Origin: Phyllobacterium sp. T1293
Lineage (GTDB): Bacteria; Pseudomonadota; Alphaproteobacteria; Rhizobiales; Rhizobiaceae
DNA length: 64,000 nucleotides
Direction: 5' to 3'
Assembly (NCBI RefSeq): GCF_020731415.2
Contig: NZ_CP088273.1
Span: 1,679,001-1,743,000, forward strand
In this document: positions 15,155-22,999 of the stretch, in pieces
How positions within the stretch are numbered: position 1 is the first letter of the stretch
Layout of the letters: every line of letters starts with the position of its first letter
Notes under the pieces: generated by a model
What the model saw: the letters and a program-made list of their open reading frames with translations, nothing else
Databases searched by the model: none
What the model was told of the DNA's origin: nothing
Position numbers and translations under genes: made by a program

Positions 15155-16036
15155 TCAGATGCCCTTTTCCTTCAGGAAGGCTTCGGCAACTTCCTTGGGT
15201 TCCTTCTTGTCGCGTTCAACGGCGGCATTAAGCTCGCGCATGTTTTCATTGTTCAGGAGCGGGCTGACCTTGTTCAGAACTTCCGCGATCTTGGGATTTT
15301 TTGCCAAAGTATCCTGACGCACGACCGGCACGAGATAATAGGGCGGGAACAGGTTCTTATCGTCAGCAAGAACAACCAGCTTGTTGTCGGCAATCTGCCA
15401 ATCGGTGGCAAAACCATAGGACACATCAATGTTCTTGCTGGTCAGCGCGCTGTAGCGAATACCGAGCTTGGCAAAAATGCGGAAATCCTTGAACACGATG
15501 CCATAGGTCTGTTTGAGACCGGGCAAGCCGTCCTTGCGCTCGCCAAACCCGCCTTCCGCACCAAAACTCAGATCTTTGGAAACTGGGCCCAGATCCGTGA
15601 GCGTCTTGAGCTTGTATTTTTCGGCGGTTTCCGGGAGCGTGATGATCGCATAGCCATTGTTGATGTTTGTCGGCTGGAGCAAGGTCAGCTTCAGGTTCTT
15701 CTCGTAGTAGTCCTTGACTTCGCCGTAGATTTTTTCAGCGGAACCCGAAAGATCGCCCTTCACCACGGCGGCAAGCGCTGTGCCTGTATATTCAGGATAA
15801 AGGTCAATTTCGCCATTCAACAGTGCCGAATGGGCGATCAGTGTTGCACCGAGATTGGTACGCCGTTCCACCTCGACGCCAGCCTTTTCCAGAGCCTGCG
15901 CGTAGATTTCAGCGACCACAAACTGTTCGGTAAAATTCTTGCTGCCAATCTTGACGGCTTGCGCAAAGCCCGGCGTTGCCGCTGCCAATGCCAATATTAC
16001 CCCCATCCCCATGGAGGCGACGCTTTTGAAAATCAT
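15155..16036 (-). CDS. substrate-binding protein, OsmF/OpuCC type
   Basis: A 293-residue periplasmic binding protein with a signal peptide ending TPGFAQA (about residue 26). The mature start VKIGSKNFTEQFVVAEI is the hallmark of the OpuAC/OsmF (YehZ) family that binds glycine betaine, choline and similar quaternary amines. GEIDLYPEYTGTAL follows, also typical. Whether the aromatic cage residues for a trimethylammonium head are kept cannot be judged by eye. It is the first gene of the nine-gene operon, so the promoter should lie just above 16036. Confidence 0.9.
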   Translation of the reverse strand: MIFKSVASMGMGVILALAAATPGFAQAVKIGSKNFTEQFVVAEIYAQALEKAGVEVERRTNLGATLIAHSALLNGEIDLYPEYTGTALAAVVKGDLSGSAEKIYGEVKDYYEKNLKLTLLQPTNINNGYAIITLPETAEKYKLKTLTDLGPVSKDLSFGAEGGFGERKDGLPGLKQTYGIVFKDFRIFAKLGIRYSALTSKNIDVSYGFATDWQIADNKLVVLADDKNLFPPYYLVPVVRQDTLAKNPKIAEVLNKVSPLLNNENMRELNAAVERDKKEPKEVAEAFLKEKGI

Positions 16037-16695
16037 GATATACCCTGCGAGCTGACGTAGGATTTAATCTATCCCACTGGTTTCTTTGTTCATTTCGCAT
16101 GCTAGCAATCCGCGGGCGCAAGTTCGTAGAACAAACTCCCAATATTTCCCGATTAAGTAGAATTTATTTACCTGACGATTGCAATCGTCCTGCCACCGAC
16201 AATGAAAATATAACGACAATCTTCTTCGATCAGCGCCGTGGGATCGATACGTCTGGATGGAACAACGCGTTATCAAGCGTGGCCAATTCCCGGCAATCCG
16301 CATGTTTGCTGGCCTGTTGTCCTGAAGGACCATATTGTCCGAACCGCAGTTCTGTGCGTTGGAAAAACCGCGGTAATTCACGCACAATCGGTAAAAACCA
16401 CACTGTCATGAAAGGCTGTATCTATCGGATATCATGTGGTTTTGTGATATTGAGCCGCGTTTACAGCTGTTGCAGCAGCGAGAGCATTGAGAATTACAAC
16501 TAAAGTTCTATTTGATGTCGCTGATTGGCTTTTTTTGGCGGTTATCGTCTTGTGTTCCAGCCCCTCCTCCAATTTGCTGATGAGGAACCTGCGACTGCGC
16601 TGGCAGGTGATATTCGGAAAGGGGCCACCTGAGTGCTTACTCTGTACTTTTTGGAAGACTATCGTAATCCGGGCCATTCAAATCACGAGACCGCA
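16037..16695. other. intergenic region upstream of the nine-gene operon
   Basis: About 660 bases with several short frames on both strands, none with consistent codon bias or a family match. It must contain the promoter of the minus-strand operon. No repressor or activator gene is adjacent, so the regulator of the operon is not obvious. Confidence 0.4.
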
Positions 16696-16887
16696 ATGGC
16701 GACACATCGCCCAGAAAACTCAAAACCAAACACAAAGACCAAGAAAGCCAAACCAGCCAAAGTCGTTGCAAAGACCAACTGGGACCAACTTATCGCCCGG
16801 AGCGTCAAGCTTGAAGACCGGCTTCTGAAAAAGCTGAAGTCGCGCAACATGGTTCGCAAGCTTAAAGTCAAGATGCTGGCCAAATAG
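16696..16887 (+). CDS. small basic protein, 63 residues
   Basis: A highly basic, Lys-rich short protein. The N-terminal half is unstructured and rich in Lys, Thr and Pro. The C-terminal half (NWDQLIARSVKLEDRLLKKL, then a basic tail) looks like a helix. The ATG at 16696 has only a weak ribosome site. A nucleic-acid-binding role would fit the charge but is not shown. It could also be a chance frame. Confidence 0.4.
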   Translation: MATHRPENSKPNTKTKKAKPAKVVAKTNWDQLIARSVKLEDRLLKKLKSRNMVRKLKVKMLAK

Positions 16888-17188
16888 GCATTTCATTGCG
16901 CAGATCGACTGACCACCAAGCCTAAGAAAAGCCGTGGTCAGCACGACTCATTATTATCTCGCAATAACTGATAAGCACTTTAGCATCATAACCCTACGTC
17001 TTAGTGCAATCGTCTTATATATTTTTCTGAGTTCTTCTGATCAATTGTCTGGATGAATCGGCATGAAATGATTGTCGTCAAATACGGCATGCAACATTTC
17101 ACCTTTTATTATTACACAAGTTCTCGTTGCTTATTCGCGCAATAGTTGTATTTATTTTACAAAACAAATATGTGCTCTGGAACTTTCA
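16888..17188. other. AT-rich intergenic stretch
   Basis: Roughly 300 bases of AT-rich DNA with no supported gene and no strong hairpin. Confidence 0.35.
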
Positions 17189-17299
17189 ATGTCTGACGAT
17201 AATAAACAACCCGGCGTATTCGCAGGTTCGTGGCGACTCGCTATTATCATGCTCATTGTTCTGGCGGGAATCTGGATGCTTGGGCGCGCCTTCGCATAA
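17189..17299 (+). CDS. single-span microprotein, 36 residues
   Basis: A 36-residue frame: a short polar N-terminus (MSDDNKQPGVFAGSWR) followed by one hydrophobic segment of about 17 residues ending GRAFA. The ribosome site is weak. Size and layout match the other microproteins in this window. The same frame is open for 39 codons further upstream, but that stretch has no codon bias. Confidence 0.4.
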   Translation: MSDDNKQPGVFAGSWRLAIIMLIVLAGIWMLGRAFA

Positions 17300-17591
17300 C
17301 AACCTAAGGTTGTGCCATTTTGATTTCAACCGACGATCATTTGCCCTGACCACGTATGCGCATCGTACTGGCCGGGACAATGGATATTTACCTACCTCTA
17401 AACGCAACGCGTGAGAGAATCATTGTTCTTAACGCCTCGCCATCACGTTTGTACGGCCTGTTTCAAGGCCCAATTTGCCCTTACAGTCGCTTTTCAGTGC
17501 ATTTTCTGAATTATTTTCATGCACATGCTTTGACATTTTACTTTCATGTTGATGGAATAGGCACCTGCAGACGAATTAGGGGAACATTCGA

Positions 17592-17720
17592 ATGTATGAA
17601 GATGATGAGGAAGAACAGCACCTGCACTATACCACACCGGCGTGGTGTCATCTGCTCGTCTTTGGCTTCGCACTTGCTCTGGCCGTGCTGATTAGCCAGC
17701 TGTGCTCATCCATGGCCTGA
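17592..17720 (+). CDS. acidic single-span microprotein, 42 residues
   Basis: A 42-residue frame starting MYEDDEEEQHLHYTTPAW, followed by a hydrophobic segment of about 20 residues and a short tail with a cysteine. AGGGGA lies about nine bases before the start. The acidic head, the T-P-x-W motif at the membrane boundary and the single span match the microprotein at 7095-7229, so the two look like members of one family. A longer frame in another phase (17356-17691) overlaps it but has no coding character. Confidence 0.55.
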   Translation: MYEDDEEEQHLHYTTPAWCHLLVFGFALALAVLISQLCSSMA

Positions 17721-17798
17721 ATGACCTTCTTTGCTTTCCTGAATTCATAGTTTTGAAGCACCCTTATTCAAGATGATTGAGGCCGCCGAGGCCAACAT

Positions 17799-18080
17799 TC
17801 ATAAATAGGTTTTACCGCTGACTGTCATCAAACTACGGTTGCCAAAATCCAATGGCGGAACGTCCTGATTGCATTGCACCAGCAGACCGTTCAACCATGG
17901 GCTCTCCGATGCGGATTTACCGGCTGAACCAGAACTGTTGAGTTTGATGGATGCAATCAGCCGTGCGTCCTGCTCACTTGATGCCCGCACCCAGCAGGTT
18001 TCGCGTATTTTCGATCTTTCCCAAATCACATGCCCCATAAAATCAACGGACGGCTCCAGTCTGAAAAACCTGTTATTCAT
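17799..18080 (-). CDS. hypothetical protein, 93 residues
   Basis: A soluble, unrecognised protein. The N-terminal half has the character of a small alpha/beta fold (FFRLEPSVDFMGHVIWERSK, then CWVRASSEQDARLIASI), with an alternating strand-helix pattern. The C-terminal part is polar. GGGGACC precedes the ATG at 18080. It is co-directional with the DUF982 gene, 122 bases apart. Confidence 0.5.
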   Translation of the reverse strand: MNNRFFRLEPSVDFMGHVIWERSKIRETCWVRASSEQDARLIASIKLNSSGSAGKSASESPWLNGLLVQCNQDVPPLDFGNRSLMTVSGKTYL

Positions 18081-18202
18081 ATCGTCGAGGTCCCCTTGCC
18101 CGGACAGATACGTTTGAGCGCAAGAAAAAGTTCGATCACAAAGAATTAAAATTGAATTCCAAATTTATGGAACCCGATGATGCAAAGCGCCGTCCGTAGA
18201 TC

Positions 18203-18520
18203 CTACGCGGTGCCAACGGGTTTTTCGGAGGGTTCGGCGGGAATACCGGGTGCAGTGCCAAGCAGCGATCCCGTGCGCTCGGTGACATAAATGCCTGCCT
18301 CACGCGACGCTTCCACAAATGCCGCGCGCGCTTCGTCTGGTGATCGCGTGTCACCCAGAGCATCCCGGCAGGCCTGACAGGCAATAGCGTGTTTTTCACT
18401 CTGCCGCCGTAACCAGGACTGGGTCAGCACCGCCAAAGCATCCTGCACGTTGCGCACAATAAGGATACGTCCGCTGCGAGGTGATTTGATGGTGACATGG
18501 GTAAAGAAATTTGTCTCCAT
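18203..18520 (-). CDS. DUF982 family protein
   Basis: About 105 residues matching DUF982, a family largely restricted to rhizobia: an N-terminal strand region (HVTIKSPRSGRILIVRNVQDAL), then L-T-x-S-W, an A-C-Q-A-C-R-D-A-L helix and the hallmark EARAAFVEASREAGI. The start is uncertain: the ATG at 18520 (METNFF) fits the domain boundary but has a poor ribosome site, and the frame is open to 18664. The function of the family is unknown. Several copies per genome are usual. Confidence 0.7.
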   Translation of the reverse strand: METNFFTHVTIKSPRSGRILIVRNVQDALAVLTQSWLRRQSEKHAIACQACRDALGDTRSPDEARAAFVEASREAGIYVTERTGSLLGTAPGIPAEPSEKPVGTA

Positions 18521-18750
18521 AAGGACCAAATGCATGAGGGAGGAACTGGTTCCACGGATCGTGCAAACAAGGTTGTCTTCGCTGGCGGGCATGATTTGCT
18601 GACAGCGCGCCAGCCACAATTCGTAACAAAAATGGCTCTTCGGTTTCCGCCTCTGAACGCACAATGTTGCGGCCTGCGGTTTGCCGCCAATCGATTGACG
18701 AACTCTCCGGCTTGGCTGAGAGTGGGTCTTTCACGTTGAAAGGGAAGCCA

Positions 18751-18969
18751 ATGGAATATGACAAGGAGACAATCAAGGGCTCGACCGATGGCTATTCGCT
18801 GGGGACAAAATTCGAACTGACCAATGGTCAGGTCTGGGAGCAGACAAGTGATGATGACGAATATGTCCATCAGTTCATGCCTGAAGTATTGCTCGACACG
18901 GCTGAAGGTGTCGGAAAGCTGAAAATCAACGACATGAATGATTGGGTGGAGGTAAAGCGCATCCTTTGA
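18751..18969 (+). CDS. small hypothetical protein, 72 residues
   Basis: A compact, acidic protein (MEYDKETIKGSTDGYSLGTK, then LTNGQVWEQTSDDDEY) that looks like a small beta-strand fold ending in VEVKRIL. AAAGGGAAG lies nine bases before the ATG at 18751, which is why this start is preferred over the open frame from 18664. Short proteins containing L-T-N-G-Q-x-W-E-Q are widespread in bacteria without a known role. There is no signal peptide. Confidence 0.6.
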   Translation: MEYDKETIKGSTDGYSLGTKFELTNGQVWEQTSDDDEYVHQFMPEVLLDTAEGVGKLKINDMNDWVEVKRIL

Positions 18970-19197
18970 TGGTTTATGCCTGACAAGGGGGATGTTGACC
19001 GTCTTTAGTAGGGCATCTTCCGCCGGGCAAAGACGCGTTTGTCAGACAAACCGCGTGAACAGCAATGTTCAGTGATTTTCAGTCACTGCTGATGTGATCA
19101 ATTTGCACTTCAATCAACATCGCTCAATCAGTACCTTTGCGCCATGGCAATGACCGGATGGCCGGGACCATCGGCTTCACCGCAAAGGAACAATAAT

Positions 19198-20064
19198 ATG
19201 TATGCAATATCAGGAATCACCGGCAAGGTCGGTGGGGTGATGGCCCACGCGCTTCTCGCGGCGGGCAAGCCGGTGCGCGCTGTCGTGAGGAACCCTGACA
19301 AATCAGGGGAATGGCTGCGCCTTGGTTGCGAACTCGCCATCGCAGACATGGGCGATGAAGCAGCTTTGACTAAGGCTTTCAGCGGTGTGGAGGGTGTGTT
19401 CATCCTTCCGCCGTCGAATTTTGATCCCCTGCCCGGATTTCCCGAAGCCCACGCGGAAGCCGCGATTATCCGCAATGCGTTGCAATCTGCCAAGCCTGAT
19501 AAAATCGTCTGCCTGTCGACCATTGGTGGTCAAGCAACGCAAAGTAACCTTCTGAGCCAGCGCACCATTCTTGAACAGGCGCTCAGCACGCTGTCGATCC
19601 CGCTGACAATCCTGCGGCCCGCCTGGTTTCTCGATAATCTCGTCTGGGATGTGGCTTCCGCAAGGGAAGAAGGCGTCATCCATTCATTTCTTCAGCCTGC
19701 CAACCGTACGTTTCCGATGATTTCAACGGTGGATGTCGGCCGCTTCGCGGCGGAACTCATTCAGGAGAATTGGACCGGGCGGCGCATTGTCGAGATCGAG
19801 GGACCGAAGCGGGTTTCGCCTGTTGATATCGCCGATGCGATGTCGGAGGTGCTGTCACAGCCGGTTCGGGTCGAGACCGTGCCGCGGGAGACGTGGGAAG
19901 CGATGTTCAGAGCACAGGGCATGCGCAACCCGGAGCCAAGAATACAAATGCTCGACGGTTTTAACGAAGGCTGGATTCGGTTCGAAAATCCGAAAAGCGA
20001 GATCTTGCAAGGGACTGTCGACGTTCGGGACGTTATCCGCGACCTTGTCGGTCGCGGTGGCTAA
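19198..20064 (+). CDS. NmrA-like / atypical SDR NAD(P)-binding protein
   Basis: A 288-residue Rossmann protein of the NmrA/NAD(P)H-azoreductase-like SDR group. It opens MYAISGITGKVGG, a variant of the GxxGxxG dinucleotide loop, followed by VRAVVRNPDKSGEW at the end of the second strand. ILRPAWFLDNLVW and MISTVDVGRFAAELI are typical of NmrA-like reductases and redox sensors that bind NAD(P) without the SDR catalytic tyrosine. AAGGAA supports the ATG at 19198; an in-frame start 18 codons upstream is less likely. Its substrate is unknown. Confidence 0.82.
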   Translation: MYAISGITGKVGGVMAHALLAAGKPVRAVVRNPDKSGEWLRLGCELAIADMGDEAALTKAFSGVEGVFILPPSNFDPLPGFPEAHAEAAIIRNALQSAKPDKIVCLSTIGGQATQSNLLSQRTILEQALSTLSIPLTILRPAWFLDNLVWDVASAREEGVIHSFLQPANRTFPMISTVDVGRFAAELIQENWTGRRIVEIEGPKRVSPVDIADAMSEVLSQPVRVETVPRETWEAMFRAQGMRNPEPRIQMLDGFNEGWIRFENPKSEILQGTVDVRDVIRDLVGRGG

Positions 20065-20125
20065 CCCATCGACTCCCGCTTGTTCTTTTGCTTATCTGGA
20101 CTTGGGTAAATTGGAGGGGAAACCG

Positions 20126-20506
20126 ATGCAAACCAAGTCAATCATACGTCTGGGAATCGCTATTTCCGCCGCACTATGCTTCGGGCTGGCGGCCTTGCCG
20201 TCAATGGCGGAAAATGCCGGAACTGCCTTGGATACCTCGCCTATGGAGAGAACCAAAGTTCGCATACTCACAGACGAGGAACTTAAGGATAATCGCGACG
20301 TGATCGTCGTTATAAGGTTCAAACTGACCCGGGATGGGACGATAGAGGGCTCACCTGTTGTTTCCGGTCAGGGCAGCAATAGCGAAGTGGTCGCGAAAGC
20401 CAAAGAACGGGCACTCCAAGCGGTGCTCCGTTCCCAACCGTTCAAGCTTGATCCGGAGAAATATGATCTGTGGAGCAATGTCGAACTGACATTTCACCCT
20501 GAATAG
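20126..20506 (+). CDS. secreted TolA/TonB C-terminal-like domain protein
   Basis: A 126-residue protein with a signal peptide (ending PSMAENA) and one domain with the pattern of the TolA/TonB C-terminus: VIVVIRFKLTRDGTIEGSPV, then AKERALQAVLRSQPF and KYDLWSNVELTFHPE. It lacks the long helical stalk and the energy-transducing partners, so it is an orphan periplasmic domain rather than a complete TolA. The ATG at 20126 follows TTGGAGGGG closely. A 258-codon open frame upstream overlaps the NmrA gene and is not used. Confidence 0.7.
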   Translation: MQTKSIIRLGIAISAALCFGLAALPSMAENAGTALDTSPMERTKVRILTDEELKDNRDVIVVIRFKLTRDGTIEGSPVVSGQGSNSEVVAKAKERALQAVLRSQPFKLDPEKYDLWSNVELTFHPE

Positions 20507-20534
20507 GCATCTCGAGTACAAAGGAAAAGCCGTC

Positions 20535-20921
20535 ATGCAGATTGACCAGCGCTACATGGTCATGGTGCTGATCCCGGTAGCCAGCAATTCTATACCCCGC
20601 GTTTTCGCGATACATCGGCAAACCGCACAGCTTTATAAGCAACTGGGTGCTGTAGATGTAGAGATTTCATTGCTCGCAGATGGCTCGGCGAAATATGGAT
20701 GTTTGGGACTTAACTGTGCTGTTCCCCTCATGGCTGGGGAGCAGTTAATGATGGTTGTGGATAGTTTTACCGACAAGGAATCCTACTCCCGCGTCAGTAA
20801 AACCGCTGACAAAGATTCGGCCATATCGAATCTCTTTGAGGAATTATCAGCACTTGTCGATATTTCGCGCATCGTTCGCGCCGAATTCGAGACGCCAGAA
20901 GTTCAAGACAATTATCGATAA
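20535..20921 (+). CDS. hypothetical protein, possibly ferredoxin-like (dimeric alpha/beta barrel) fold
   Basis: A 128-residue protein that starts MQIDQRYMVMVLIPV and continues with a helix (RVFAIHRQTAQLYKQLGAVDVEISL), then more strands and a helix beginning SAISNLFEELSAL. The order resembles DUF1428 and other dimeric alpha/beta-barrel proteins, but no signature is certain. It follows the TolA-like gene by 28 bases and may share its transcript. Its last ten bases overlap the end of the convergent acetyltransferase gene. Confidence 0.55.
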   Translation: MQIDQRYMVMVLIPVASNSIPRVFAIHRQTAQLYKQLGAVDVEISLLADGSAKYGCLGLNCAVPLMAGEQLMMVVDSFTDKESYSRVSKTADKDSAISNLFEELSALVDISRIVRAEFETPEVQDNYR

Positions 20922-21418
20922 ACGACGGCCATGTTGACGGTATCCACATATCTGCCATCAATAAACACTGCGTCGCGCGCAACCCCTTCCCTTATGAAAC
21001 CAACCTTTTCATAAAGAGCGATGGCCCGTTCATTGTCAGCATGCACACCGAGTTCAATTCTAACGAAACCCGCCTTTCTTGCTTGCTTCATGGCTGCATC
21101 AATCAGCCGGATGCCAAGGCCCTGCCCGCGATATGACGCAATGATTCCCATGCCGAGAGTTCCCCGGTGTGCATGCGCGGCATGAAAATGCCGGCGAATA
21201 TCACACCAGCCGACGACCCTTTGGTCTGCCAGTGCAACATATTGAGGATTTCCGTCCGCGATCATGGTTGTCACGAATTCACGGAAGCGATCCAATGGAG
21301 GAGCTTCAAGAAAAGTCAGATATCGCCGCTCACGAGACACCATATCAAGCGCCTGGTGAAAGCTGATGATATTCTCTGGTGTGACAGGTGATATCGTTAC
21401 GACGGATGACTGGTCCAT
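20912..21418 (-). CDS. GNAT family N-acetyltransferase
   Basis: A 168-residue GNAT enzyme that moves acetyl from acetyl-CoA to an amine. The CoA pyrophosphate loop is clear (IASYRGQGLGIRLIDAAM, the Q/RxxGxG/A motif), and the C-terminal part has the usual IELGVHADNERAIALYEKVGF and GRYVDTVNMAVV. The ATG at 21418 begins the conserved fold; the frame is open 27 codons further. The substrate is unknown, and the sequence resembles the YhhY/PhnO-like general amine acetyltransferases. Confidence 0.85.
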   Translation of the reverse strand: MDQSSVVTISPVTPENIISFHQALDMVSRERRYLTFLEAPPLDRFREFVTTMIADGNPQYVALADQRVVGWCDIRRHFHAAHAHRGTLGMGIIASYRGQGLGIRLIDAAMKQARKAGFVRIELGVHADNERAIALYEKVGFIREGVARDAVFIDGRYVDTVNMAVVYR

Positions 21419-21574
21419 TGGAAATTCTCGCACGGCATGAGTGGTATTGCGGCAATACACTATTGAGTGATGCCAAGAAACCTTGATTGAGGGAGCCACC
21501 TATGTTCCATTGGTGCCTGTTCCATCACTATTACATTCCCCTCAGATTAGCTGGTCTTAATTGGAGTTGCGGAA

Positions 21575-22813
21575 ATGCGGAATCTTTTCGACAGACTTTC
21601 ATTTTCAAATCCCCTCCGCAGTCGATCATCAACAGATACAAAAATAGAGCAAGAAGCCCAGAAGAAAGGGAAGTACGACTGGAAGAATGCGCCGCTCTCC
21701 GTAACGGAGATTGCTGCCATTTGTCTTGATGTCGCTTTCGGTTCGGCAAATGGCGGCCACGATAATGGGTTTGCAGCCTTGGTAAACTCCGGGGCTGATG
21801 CGGGGCAAAAGGCGCACGGCGCAAAGACCGGGAAAATCGACGTTCGCCCGAATCCCCTGTTTGTCAGCCATGGCCACAGCACCGGTGATCTGACAATCGA
21901 AAGTCCCGCCACCCTCAAATACCTGCAACGGCGAAAATACAAAGAACTTGCAGGAACGGGCGTCGGCATCGCAGGTTCTGTGGCCTCGATAGGATCGCTC
22001 GGATACCTGCCAGTCAATCCCGTATCCATTTTGAAGCAATCCAACACGGTTGGCGCAACGTCAGTGCATCTGACAAAACTGAAACAGTTGGCAAAGGAAA
22101 TAGCCTCGCTGGAAGCAGAGAGGCCGCAGACCCGGCAGACCGCCGAGCAGGAAAGTGCAGGAATTTCCACATTAATCAATCAAGTCATTAAACTGAAGGC
22201 GCACAAGGCAGGAATTGAGGGATCAAAGCTTGTAACCAGCGCCATTCCTGTGCTCGGTGAGATCGTTACGGCGGGCGTAAACGCGGGGATCAACGCGACA
22301 TCGTCGGCGGTGAAGACGTTTGACAAAGCCTATCATGCCAAGAGTTGTGCAAGACTTGCGATGATGCTTCATTGGCTCGCCTACAAGGAGCAGTTTCGTT
22401 CGTACTGCCGCAGGAATGGTCTGACCGAGGACTATTTTGCGCGTGAGGATTATCTCGCCCATCCGCGGCCTCCCCGCCTGACAGGTATGGGTCTTAAAGC
22501 TGCCAATGAGACGCTGGCAAATGCAGCCCGCCCCCCACGCTTGACCGGGATGGGATTGGCAGCCGCCAGACAAGCATTGGACAAGCATTCCCCGCCATCC
22601 AACCGAAAGCCGTCATCCGAATTCGAGACGACCGTCAGAAAGGCGCGTCAAAATTTCTACTTCGACCGGGACGCGGGTAATGCAACCAAAATAGTCAATG
22701 AACTTTTCACCCGAAGATCGGCACTTGCCGCTTACGGACATTACGATGTTCTGGCCTTGATTATGGAGCCGGGCGGCTGGGTCGCTCTCACGGACAAGAT
22801 TTCGTCACTCTGA
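21575..22813 (+). CDS. unrecognised 412-residue protein with repeated PPRLTGMGL motif
   Basis: No family is recognised. A polar N-terminus is followed by two long Gly/Ala-rich apolar stretches (127-147 and 217-242) that could enter a membrane. A Lys-rich helical stretch (165-212) lies between them. Residues 299-314 and 320-335 are a near-perfect tandem copy around PPRLTGMGLxAAxxxL. A final domain (350-412) contains aromatic residues and the end GGWVALTDKISSL. There is no signal peptide. TGGAG precedes the ATG. The layout (apolar helices, then a repeat, then a small end domain) recalls secreted effectors, but nothing nearby supports this. It stands alone. Confidence 0.6.
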   Translation: MRNLFDRLSFSNPLRSRSSTDTKIEQEAQKKGKYDWKNAPLSVTEIAAICLDVAFGSANGGHDNGFAALVNSGADAGQKAHGAKTGKIDVRPNPLFVSHGHSTGDLTIESPATLKYLQRRKYKELAGTGVGIAGSVASIGSLGYLPVNPVSILKQSNTVGATSVHLTKLKQLAKEIASLEAERPQTRQTAEQESAGISTLINQVIKLKAHKAGIEGSKLVTSAIPVLGEIVTAGVNAGINATSSAVKTFDKAYHAKSCARLAMMLHWLAYKEQFRSYCRRNGLTEDYFAREDYLAHPRPPRLTGMGLKAANETLANAARPPRLTGMGLAAARQALDKHSPPSNRKPSSEFETTVRKARQNFYFDRDAGNATKIVNELFTRRSALAAYGHYDVLALIMEPGGWVALTDKISSL

Positions 22814-22999
22814 CCACTCATCAATCGTCGGCATTGCCATCCGATAGCGAAACTGCGCCGCGGCAGTCATGGTCAAACTGCCGGGCCCAATTACTTCGCC
22901 GCCAAAGCCGGTTGCTGCACGATCTCTGTTCTGCTTATAATCCGGCACGCCTCCAATAAGACGTCGTTATGAAACAATGGCCGATCCGAGGAAAACCCC

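Noticed and set aside
15152-16060. 302-codon plus-strand open frame opposite the binding-protein gene
   Set aside because: The minus strand encodes a clear OsmF-type protein over the same bases.
17356-17691. 111-codon frame overlapping the second microprotein
   Set aside because: No codon bias; the acidic microprotein frame has a better start and resembles a second copy elsewhere in the window.
19733-20506. Long frame that would extend the TolA-like gene into the NmrA-like gene
   Set aside because: A signal peptide and strong ribosome site at 20126 mark the true start; the extension is Arg/Ser-rich shadow sequence.
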